A stretch of DNA of 64,000 nucleotides from Shewanella japonica (lineage in GTDB: Bacteria; Pseudomonadota; Gammaproteobacteria; Enterobacterales; Shewanellaceae). The stretch spans positions 2,525,001 to 2,589,000 of the forward strand of contig NZ_CP020472.1 of NCBI RefSeq assembly GCF_002075795.1. Reading direction: 5' to 3'. Under the pieces are notes generated by a model, which was given only the letters and a program-made list of their open reading frames with translations, was not told the origin of the DNA and ran no database searches. Shown in pieces: positions 56,497-64,000 of this stretch; within the stretch, counting starts at the first letter, position 1, and every line of letters begins with the position of its first letter. Position numbers and translations under genes: made by a program.

Positions 56497-57939
56497 ATGC
56501 GTTTAATTAACTCCCCATCATTAGCTGTCAAATCACTCGATTGGGCTCAAGATAGTCATACTGTCTTTAGTGCCATTGCGCAGCAACCATGGGCAATGTT
56601 ATTAGACTCATCCCATACCAGTCATCAAGATGCCAATTACGATATTATCGTATTCAATCCAGTGGCAACTATAGAAAGCATAGCTGACAATATTCAATGG
56701 AAATTTCATCAAAAAATCACAAAAAATCAGGATTTTGCCCCAAAGAGCAAAACACGAGTTTCATTAACTGTTTTTGATGTTATTCAACAATTACAAACCT
56801 ATCTTTACCCAGTAAAACAATCAAGCCAGCTACCTTTTAGCGGTGGCGTGGTTGGCAGCTTTAATTATGATTTAGGTAGAATAATCGAAAAGCTACCTCA
56901 ACAAGCACTGAAAGATATTCAGCTTAACGATGTAAACCTTGGTTTTTATGACTTTGCCTTACTTTATTGTCATCAGCAACATCAATGGTTAGCTGTCCAT
57001 TATTTAGGTGAAGAAGCACTCAATATTGAATTGAATAAAATTGATAACTTAATATCAATAAAAGATAGTACTCACGAAACACAAGAGTTCACATTAACTT
57101 CTTCTTGGATAAATCAAACTACAAAACAGCAATATACAGAAAGATTTAATAAGGTTCAGCAATATCTTCATCAAGGTGATTGCTATCAAATTAATTTAAC
57201 CCAAAGATTTAGTGCAAGTTATAAAGGTGATGAATGGCAGGCATATTGCGCGCTTTCAGATGCTAACAAAGCCCCCTTTTCAGCCTTTATACGGTTAAAA
57301 AATCACTGCATTTTATCTATTTCACCTGAACGATTTATCCAGCTTCACGACAATAAAATATCCACCAAACCAATTAAAGGCACCATGCCTCGCGGCGCCA
57401 CATCAGATCAAGATTCACTGTTTGCAGAGCAGTTACGTCAATCAGAAAAAGACTTAGCTGAAAACGTCATGATTGTTGATTTACTTAGAAATGACATCAG
57501 CAAAGTGGCTACAGCGGGTTCCGTGAATGTACCGAAATTATTTGAGATTGAGAGTTTTCCTGCAGTACATCATTTAGTCAGTACAGTAGAAGCGACACTC
57601 GACAGCCAATATGATGCAGTAGATTTACTTAAAGCGGCTTTTCCTGGTGGTTCAATCACTGGCGCGCCCAAAATCCGTTCAATGGAAATTATCGAAGAAT
57701 TAGAGCCTTCAAGACGCAACATTTATTGTGGCAGTATTGGCTATATCAGTCAGGATGGTCGTATGGATACAAGTATCACCATTCGTACCCTTGTCACTGA
57801 AGATAATAAGCTTTATTGCTGGGCTGGCGGCGGAATCGTTGCTGACTCGAATGTTGATGCTGAATATCAAGAATCATTTGATAAAGTCAGTAAAATTTTG
57901 CCAATACTTACTAACGTTAATCAATCCAACGTTAAATAA
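56497..57939 (+). CDS. pabB: aminodeoxychorismate synthase component I
   Basis: Makes 4-amino-4-deoxychorismate from chorismate for folate synthesis, with PabA supplying ammonia. The 480-residue product has the chorismate-enzyme signatures GDCYQINLTQRF, PIKGTMPRG, and FPGGSITGAPKIRSMEII, the last typical of PabB. The N-terminal domain SGGVVGSFNYDLGR also fits. It is divergent from the fumarase gene across 153 bases. Confidence 0.94.
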   Translation: MRLINSPSLAVKSLDWAQDSHTVFSAIAQQPWAMLLDSSHTSHQDANYDIIVFNPVATIESIADNIQWKFHQKITKNQDFAPKSKTRVSLTVFDVIQQLQTYLYPVKQSSQLPFSGGVVGSFNYDLGRIIEKLPQQALKDIQLNDVNLGFYDFALLYCHQQHQWLAVHYLGEEALNIELNKIDNLISIKDSTHETQEFTLTSSWINQTTKQQYTERFNKVQQYLHQGDCYQINLTQRFSASYKGDEWQAYCALSDANKAPFSAFIRLKNHCILSISPERFIQLHDNKISTKPIKGTMPRGATSDQDSLFAEQLRQSEKDLAENVMIVDLLRNDISKVATAGSVNVPKLFEIESFPAVHHLVSTVEATLDSQYDAVDLLKAAFPGGSITGAPKIRSMEIIEELEPSRRNIYCGSIGYISQDGRMDTSITIRTLVTEDNKLYCWAGGGIVADSNVDAEYQESFDKVSKILPILTNVNQSNVK

Positions 57940-58099
57940 TCTAACCTTAGACAAAGCTAAATCATCAAACGTTATGGAAATTAACCATCAATAATGCGTC
58001 AATTTCCATACCTTAAGTTTTACGCTAAGACTATTAATAACTGCCTTTTAATATCAGCATTTTGATACAAAGCGATTAATTGAAGGGTCTTGATACCGA

Positions 58100-58137
58100 C
58101 TATTGATACCTGGCTATTAATAACAGTCTATTGATAC
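58100..58137 (-). repeat. degenerate 14-base tandem repeat at the glgA 3' end
   Basis: On the minus strand GTATCAATAG, which contains the last codons and stop of glgA (58128-58137), recurs at 58114-58123 as TTATTAATAG and at 58100-58109 as GTATCAATAG, a period of 14 bases. A fourth partial copy (TATCAAG) follows. Confidence 0.6.
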
Positions 58138-59771
58138 AATTTATCTTTGTATTGTTGCGCTACACTATGCCAATCAAAACGCACATCCGCCGCCGACTGT
58201 CGCATTTTTTTGTATTGTAATAAATCATTAGTATGTAGTGATAATGCACTGACCACTACTTCAATCAATTGCTGTGATTGCTCAGCTAATCCTTGCCCCT
58301 CAAATAACCAACCATTTTTTTTATGGATTATGGTGTCTTTTAAACCACCTACACTGTGGGCTATGCAAACTTGAGCTGATTTCATCGCAAGTAATTGACT
58401 TATACCGCATGGCTCAAAGCTACTAGGCATGATAAATAAGTCCCCTTGCTTATATAAGACTTGTGATAATGCATCATCATAGCCGTTTAAAAAGACAAAA
58501 TTGTCATATTTAGCCGCAATGACTTGAAACTCTTGCGCTATTTTTTCATCTCCACTGCCTAGTAATACAAATATACCATTTGGTTTATGAATATTTAGTT
58601 GAATCAAGATTGCTTCTAGCGTCGAACCATACTCATGATGTGGCTGCCTTAAGAGTAATACCTTTTGGTCGGTTAGACGGCCAACAGAGGTCATAACAAA
58701 ATCAACCGTTACAGCATCAGAGCTAGTCGTAATAGCGCGATGGTCATATGAGTTTTTCATCGACAGCAATTGCAATCGCGATAGTGCAATTTGATCCACG
58801 CTTTTTACCCACTGACTTTGTCCCATCCAACGAATTAACGCGCGTTGCGCTGACGCTTCGATCTGAATAAATGCAGGTTGTGAGTCAAGTTCAACTGATG
58901 AATCGTCATAAACACAGCCATTTAGAATACCTACAACATCGCCACGTTGATGTTTATCTTGAAGTGATTGCTCCAAGCCTTCTCCACCAAAAAATCCATT
59001 TTGATGATCGGATGGCAGTAATACTTCTGTTGCATAGCTTGGCGACACTAAATGTACTTTATCGCTCAATTCTATACCCATTCTCATTGGATTAATGCAC
59101 TCAGGATAACGAGGGTCGGTAATTTGCAGCTTCTGTTCGTGGGTTAATTGTCTTGCTAAATCAGGATACCAAGCACAAAAGGATGAAACGTCATCTCGAA
59201 TAGGTCGTATCCCTTGTATCGCTAAATTGTGAATTGAAAAAACACAACGAATATCCTTTAACGTTTTATATTCTGTTGCGAACGCTCTTAACATCACTAA
59301 AAAGCCAGTATGCCAGTCATGCATGTGTAAATAATCAACACGGCCAAGCAAACCATCAACATACGCTTGGGCAACTGCAAGATTAAACAAGGCAAACTTA
59401 CTGGCATCTTCAGCAAACGGCCTTTCACTACTGCCGTTACAGTAAACTTGATTGTTAGGCCCATTAAATAGCGGGTGATCAAACAAAAAAACCTGATTAT
59501 TTATTTTGGTTGAATTGGCTGCCTTAATCGGTAGTGACACCTGCCATAAAACCACTTTCTCGCTATTAGCACCAAACTTAACAACGACCTCGCCAACGAG
59601 TGTTGCCTGCTGCTGTTTTGCAATAAAGCCATAATTAGGCATGCCCACATCAACGTTAATATCAACACCCGCCAAAGCCAAAGGAAGATCACGAATGACA
59701 TCTGCCATCCCGCCAACTTTGGCTCCCTTTATGGCATCATTTTCAGCAGCAATCATCAGCACTTTTTTCAA
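58128..59771 (-). CDS. glgA: glycogen synthase (ADP-glucose type)
   Basis: Transfers glucose from ADP-glucose to the growing alpha-1,4-glucan (family GT5). The 547-residue product has the KVGGMADVI loop near residue 18 (substrate Lys), HMHDWHTGF, SIHNLAIQG, and PSSFEPCGISQLLAM with the catalytic Glu. It is about 70 residues longer than E. coli GlgA, mostly in the middle. The start is TTG (59769-59771), with AAGGAG 5 bases before it. It is last in glgP-glgC-glgA, 93 bases after glgC. Confidence 0.94.
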   Translation of the reverse strand: MKKVLMIAAENDAIKGAKVGGMADVIRDLPLALAGVDINVDVGMPNYGFIAKQQQATLVGEVVVKFGANSEKVVLWQVSLPIKAANSTKINNQVFLFDHPLFNGPNNQVYCNGSSERPFAEDASKFALFNLAVAQAYVDGLLGRVDYLHMHDWHTGFLVMLRAFATEYKTLKDIRCVFSIHNLAIQGIRPIRDDVSSFCAWYPDLARQLTHEQKLQITDPRYPECINPMRMGIELSDKVHLVSPSYATEVLLPSDHQNGFFGGEGLEQSLQDKHQRGDVVGILNGCVYDDSSVELDSQPAFIQIEASAQRALIRWMGQSQWVKSVDQIALSRLQLLSMKNSYDHRAITTSSDAVTVDFVMTSVGRLTDQKVLLLRQPHHEYGSTLEAILIQLNIHKPNGIFVLLGSGDEKIAQEFQVIAAKYDNFVFLNGYDDALSQVLYKQGDLFIMPSSFEPCGISQLLAMKSAQVCIAHSVGGLKDTIIHKKNGWLFEGQGLAEQSQQLIEVVVSALSLHTNDLLQYKKMRQSAADVRFDWHSVAQQYKDKLYQ

Positions 59772-59817
59772 AACATCTCCTTGCTCGTAGTTTTTCTATT
59801 TAACAAACTCACTCAAC

Positions 59818-59846
59818 ATTGAAGCCACAAGTTCTGTGGCTTCAAT
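59818..59846 (-). terminator. hairpin between glgC and glgA
   Basis: A 12-bp perfect stem (ATTGAAGCCACA/TGTGGCTTCAAT) with a 5-base loop stands 18 bases past the glgC stop. It is strong but lacks a T-run on this strand, so it may protect the upstream mRNA or attenuate glgA. Confidence 0.6.
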
Positions 59847-59864
59847 AGCAGTAAACTTTAGTGA

Positions 59865-61127
59865 TTACTCATATCCAACCGGCAGTCCAAGCATATTGCG
59901 AGTAACTAAAGTGATGCCTTTTTCAGATACTCGAAAGCCGCGGTCTATATCTTGTTGTTTGTTATAGCCAATCTCCATCCCCTCAGGAATGATGCAGCCA
60001 CGATCGATAATCGCATTTTGAATTTTGCAATTTTTCAACACGACAACATCTGGCAATAGCACAGAGTCTTTCACAAACGAGTATGAACATACGCGTACTT
60101 CATCAAAAAGCACGCTACGTTTAACCTTCGCACCCGAAATGATACATCCACCAGAAACGATAGAATCTACCGCCATCCCTCTTCGGTCATCGTCATCAAA
60201 CACGAACTTAGCGGGTGGCAACTGTTCTTGATATGTCCAAATTGGCCATTTTGCATCATATAAATTGAGCGCTGGCGTCGGTGACAGCAATTCCATATTT
60301 GCTTGAAAGAAAGAGTCTAAGGTACCAACATCACGCCAATAAGCCGGCTCGTCAGGTACTGCACTCGTAAAAGGAAATGCAAATACATTCGCATCTTTAA
60401 TAATTGAAGGAATAATGTCTTTACCAAAGTCTCTATCAGATTGATCATTGTCAGCATCTTTGCGTAACTGATCGAATAGGAATTTAGTGTTAAACACATA
60501 GTTACCCATTGACGCTAAACAAAATTCTTCATTACCGGGAATAGACTTAGGCACTTCAGGCTTTTCTTCAAAACCTATTACACGTTTATCTTGATCCACT
60601 TCCATGACGCCAAACGAACCCGCGGCTTCAGGTATCGGTGTTTCAAGGCAACATACTGTCATATCTGCGCCTGACTCTGCATGTGCAGCTAACAGCCCAG
60701 CATAATCCATGCGATAGACATGATCTCCAGATAAAATCATGATGTATTTGGGTAATTCATGTCTAATAATATCGATATTTTGGAATACCGCATCGGCTGT
60801 ACCTTCATACCAATTACCTGAGGTTTGTTGTGATGCAGGTAGTATTTCAACTGACTCACCTAATTCCTTTTTAAAATGGCCCCAGCCCCGACTGACATGG
60901 CGGATCAGTGAATGTGACTTATATTGAGTCACAACCCCAACTCTGCGTATACCTGAATTTATACAATTTGATAAAGGGAAATCGATGATGCGAAATTTAC
61001 CGCCAAAATATAACGCCGGTTTCGCACGCCAGTCAGTCAACTCATGTAAACGAGAGCCCCTTCCTCCTGCTAATATGATGGCGTATGTATCCCTTGTAAG
61101 ATTACTGATATATCGAACGTTTGACAT
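59865..61127 (-). CDS. glgC: glucose-1-phosphate adenylyltransferase (ADP-glucose pyrophosphorylase)
   Basis: Makes ADP-glucose, the control step of bacterial glycogen synthesis. The 420-residue product has [20 protein letters not shown] (N-terminal nucleotide and activator region), [15 protein letters not shown], and the C-terminal left-handed helix domain. AGGAG lies about 10 bases before the ATG. It is 52 bases downstream of glgP and followed by glgA, one operon. Confidence 0.96.
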   Translation of the reverse strand: MSNVRYISNLTRDTYAIILAGGRGSRLHELTDWRAKPALYFGGKFRIIDFPLSNCINSGIRRVGVVTQYKSHSLIRHVSRGWGHFKKELGESVEILPASQQTSGNWYEGTADAVFQNIDIIRHELPKYIMILSGDHVYRMDYAGLLAAHAESGADMTVCCLETPIPEAAGSFGVMEVDQDKRVIGFEEKPEVPKSIPGNEEFCLASMGNYVFNTKFLFDQLRKDADNDQSDRDFGKDIIPSIIKDANVFAFPFTSAVPDEPAYWRDVGTLDSFFQANMELLSPTPALNLYDAKWPIWTYQEQLPPAKFVFDDDDRRGMAVDSIVSGGCIISGAKVKRSVLFDEVRVCSYSFVKDSVLLPDVVVLKNCKIQNAIIDRGCIIPEGMEIGYNKQQDIDRGFRVSEKGITLVTRNMLGLPVGYE

Positions 61128-61179
61128 ATATAATTAACTCCTAACTTCACAACGTAGATCGATTAAAGCGATAAATTGC

Positions 61180-63777
61180 TCATTGTTTAGCAAGCCAAAT
61201 ATCATCACGATAAGCACTGATGGTATTGTCACTAGAGAAACGGCCGCTTGATGCGGTATTTCGGATACTCATTTGGGTCCAACCTTGTTGATCGGCATAC
61301 GCCAAAGAGACTTTTTCTTGAGCTTGTTTATAAGCTTCAAAATCTGCGGCGATCATCCATTGATCGAAAGGATCTTCAATTGCAGCAATAATACTGTCGA
61401 ATATGCCAGGTTCCACTAAGTTAAAGTGGCCACTTTTAAGCATGTTGATGACATTCGCTAATGCGGGGGATTGCTGAATAAAATCATGGGGGTTGTAGTG
61501 AGATTTAAGCTCACTGACTTCATCAGCGCGTAAACCAAATAGGAAGAAGTTTTCTTCTCCAACCTCTTCTAACATTTCAATGTTAGCGCCATCGAACGTA
61601 CCGATAGTCATGGCGCCATTCATCATAAATTTCATGTTTCCAGTACCTGATGCTTCTTTACCTGCAGTTGATATTTGCTCTGATAAGTCAGTACCTGGGC
61701 ATATTTTTTCCATTGCGCTGACGTTGTAATTCGGTAAGAAGGCAAATCGTAGGTACGGAGATACAATAGGGTCAGAATTCACCATGTGCGCCACATTGTT
61801 CGCCAATTTTATTATTTGTTTGGCCATGGCATATCCAGGAGCAGCCTTGCCTCCTATCAACACACATCTTGGCTGTAAGTCTTTTGTGTCACCCGACAAA
61901 ATTCGTTGATACAAATGAATGACGTGTAAAATGTTTAACAATTGACGTTTATATTCATGTATCCGTTTCACTTGAACATCGAACATCATGTTCGGTTCAA
62001 ACGCCACTTCACATTCATCAAGAACCAATTTAGCTAATTCGACTTTGTTATCGTATTTCACTTGTTGCCACTGTTTGACAAATGTTTTGTCGTCAGTGAA
62101 AGCATTAAGCGCGGTAAGTTGAGTGAGATCGGTTAACCAACTCTCCCCTAAACGGCGATTAATAAGCTGGGTTAATCTTGGGTTACAATGCACGAGCCAA
62201 CGTCTTGGGGTAACGCCATTGGTCTTATTATTAAACTTATGGGGCCATAATGAATAAAAGTCTTTAAATAGCCCTTGCTTAAGTAATTGAGTATGAAGCC
62301 CTGCAACGCCATTGACAGAAAAGCTTGCCACAATTGCTAGATATGCCATACGTACGTGTGGATGCGCCCCTTCCTCAATTATCGACATCGATGCCAATTT
62401 ATGGGTATCACCTGGCCAATGATGTGCTACATGCTCAAGATAGCGGGCATTTATTTCATAGATGATATCTAATATCCGTGGCAGCATATTACCTAGCATT
62501 CTTACAGGCCAGCGTTCTAGCGCTTCTGGTAATAATGTGTGGTTGGTATAAGCCATCGATTCTGTGGTGACTTGCCAAGCTTCATCCCAACCTAGGCCAT
62601 AGCTATCCATTAAAAGACGCATTAATTCGGGTACAGCAATACTCGGATGAGTATCGTTTAACTGCATCACATTGCGCTGACTAAATTGGCTAAAGTCTGC
62701 ACCGTAAACGGCGGTATAACGCTGTAAAATATCTTGTAAGCTTGCTGATGATAAAAAGTATTGCTGCCTTAACCTGAGTTCTTTACCATTTTCACTGGCA
62801 TCATTTGGGTACAGTACCATCGTAATTTGTTCTGCTAGATTTTTACGAGCAACGGCTTCGGTATAATCACCATCATTGAATTCTGCCAAATCAAAATCAT
62901 CAGTTGCTTCAGCTTTCCATAACCTCAATGTATTAATTCGGCCGTTACGAAAACCTGGTACTGGCATATCATGTGGAATCGCTTGCACATCTTGTGTATC
63001 AACCCAGACATAATGGCGATTGCCACTTGGGTCGACATAAGTTTCTGTATGACCAAAGAACGGAACAGTAATGGCATGGTTGGCCATCCTGACTTCCCAA
63101 GGGTTGCCTTCACGTAGCCAACGATCAGGTTGTTCGACTTGATAACCGTCCACCAGCTTTTGTTTAAACATGCCGTACTCATAACGAATACCATAGCCAA
63201 CAACAGACAAGTCTAAACTTGCACAACTGTCTAAAAAGCACGCAGCTAAACGCCCTAAGCCTCCGTTTCCAAGTCCAGCATCTAGTTCAGCTTCTTGTAG
63301 CGATTCGAGGTCTGCTGCATACTCCGCCAGTGCCTCATGTGTTTCTTTGGTCAAATCAAGACTTAACAGCGCATTACCTAATGATCTGCCCATCAAAAAC
63401 TCTAAGGACAAATAAGCAACTTGTTTTTGTTGGTACTGATTGTCTTTGAGGCGTGTCTCTCGCCATTGGTTTAAAAGTTGATTTTTAACTGTAGAAGCAA
63501 GTGCACTATACATATCGTTAATGGCATGCTCATCACGGCATAACGACCCATGTATTTGACGCTTAAATTTAGCTGCCAACGTCTCGCACGGATCGCAATC
63601 ATGATTACTGCCCACGACTTCCAATGTTGATTGATTTACTGCTGAATTGGTATCTAATTCATCAGGCTTCACCTGTTTGGCTTTACCTGACTTTGCCGTC
63701 TTGGCTGGCTTTTTTACTGAAGACTTATCTTTAATAGATGGTTTTTCAGTAGTCGATTTCCCTTTCGTTACTGTCAT
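61180..63777 (-). CDS. glgP: glycogen/maltodextrin phosphorylase
   Basis: PLP enzyme (family GT35) that releases glucose-1-phosphate from alpha-1,4-glucans. The 865-residue product has the typical AYLSLEFLMGRSLGNAL (in part), NLAGLGNGGLGRLAACFLDS-like region around 165-180, and the PLP-Lys in ASGTGNMKFMMNGA. The first ~60 residues are an extra Lys/Ser/Thr-rich tail with 12 lysines in the first 37. The start is certain: AAGGAG stands 6 bases before the ATG. It is the first glg gene visible here; other genes of the cluster may lie beyond the edge. Bases 63778-64000 hold no gene. Confidence 0.94.
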   Translation of the reverse strand: MTVTKGKSTTEKPSIKDKSSVKKPAKTAKSGKAKQVKPDELDTNSAVNQSTLEVVGSNHDCDPCETLAAKFKRQIHGSLCRDEHAINDMYSALASTVKNQLLNQWRETRLKDNQYQQKQVAYLSLEFLMGRSLGNALLSLDLTKETHEALAEYAADLESLQEAELDAGLGNGGLGRLAACFLDSCASLDLSVVGYGIRYEYGMFKQKLVDGYQVEQPDRWLREGNPWEVRMANHAITVPFFGHTETYVDPSGNRHYVWVDTQDVQAIPHDMPVPGFRNGRINTLRLWKAEATDDFDLAEFNDGDYTEAVARKNLAEQITMVLYPNDASENGKELRLRQQYFLSSASLQDILQRYTAVYGADFSQFSQRNVMQLNDTHPSIAVPELMRLLMDSYGLGWDEAWQVTTESMAYTNHTLLPEALERWPVRMLGNMLPRILDIIYEINARYLEHVAHHWPGDTHKLASMSIIEEGAHPHVRMAYLAIVASFSVNGVAGLHTQLLKQGLFKDFYSLWPHKFNNKTNGVTPRRWLVHCNPRLTQLINRRLGESWLTDLTQLTALNAFTDDKTFVKQWQQVKYDNKVELAKLVLDECEVAFEPNMMFDVQVKRIHEYKRQLLNILHVIHLYQRILSGDTKDLQPRCVLIGGKAAPGYAMAKQIIKLANNVAHMVNSDPIVSPYLRFAFLPNYNVSAMEKICPGTDLSEQISTAGKEASGTGNMKFMMNGAMTIGTFDGANIEMLEEVGEENFFLFGLRADEVSELKSHYNPHDFIQQSPALANVINMLKSGHFNLVEPGIFDSIIAAIEDPFDQWMIAADFEAYKQAQEKVSLAYADQQGWTQMSIRNTASSGRFSSDNTISAYRDDIWLAKQ

Positions 63778-64000
63778 ATAGACTCCTTAGCACCTTACAA
63801 TGTTAATCGTTCAATAAACCGGATCTGACTCGGTTAGCTAATTTGTTAAACAACGCGTTTTACATAGTCTTTTGACGACTGAAATGACGACTACAAAGCG
63901 AATTTTCAATTGACTACCTTGTTGTTAAGCTGATGATGTGCATGAAATAATTTTAAACTTCGCCCACAAAGCAAAACTGCCTCTGATTTTTCTTTTTCAT

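Overview
The window looks like a chromosomal core region of a Shewanella-type gammaproteobacterium. Its AT-rich composition points to a cold-water, low-GC member of the genus. The evidence is gene order: aspartate/aromatic aminotransferase, aroA, cmk, rpsA, ihfB, lapA, lapB and pyrF on one side, then serC, gyrA, ubiG, nrdA, nrdB and a YfaE-type ferredoxin, which as I remember it follows the Shewanella arrangement. The species is an inference. I see no transposase, integrase, phage gene or CRISPR array.

Positions 1-9540 carry a tRNA-modifying enzyme (TapT), phosphatidylserine synthase (pssA), penicillin-binding protein 4 (dacB), an acyl-CoA dehydrogenase with a likely PsrA operator, a CLCA_X zinc-protease-like protein, YaiL, a 2,4-dienoyl-CoA-reductase-like SDR and pyrF. 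Positions 9637-18449 hold lapB-lapA, ihfB-rpsA-cmk-aroA and serC, all on the minus strand. A plus-strand aminotransferase with a TyrR-like box lies between aroA and serC. Positions 18826-29380 hold a class-C-type serine hydrolase, gyrA, ubiG with a HAD phosphatase, and the nrdA-nrdB-ferredoxin operon behind a pair of NrdR boxes.

Positions 29503-47271 are more accessory. They include a LysR/MATE divergent pair, an exported YCII protein, a PAS-GGDEF cyclase, an AbgT transporter, an SDR/GNAT pair, fadH, sppA, ansA, an operon of M14 carboxypeptidase with a zinc-ribbon membrane protein and YeaC, a degenerate orphan response regulator, and an arsR-acr3 arsenite efflux locus. Positions 47435-57939 hold a DUF885 lipoprotein, YegS, a small membrane protein, tRNA-Ser(GGA), a MarC protein, a 47-codon ORF, an S9 peptidase, class I fumarase and pabB. 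Positions 58128-63777 are the glycogen genes glgA, glgC and glgP on the minus strand, with the rest of that cluster probably beyond the right edge.

Several genes use TTG or GTG starts that only the Shine-Dalgarno position reveals (pssA, glgA, serC, lapA, marC, the gene at 46948). Intrinsic terminators are abundant and clear. No obviously new multi-gene system appeared. The best leads are single-locus oddities: an intrinsic terminator inside nrdAB, a response regulator lacking its switch residues, two unrelated dienoyl-CoA reductases near a PsrA-type operator, an 18-base palindrome at pssA, and unexplained small ORFs and hairpins.
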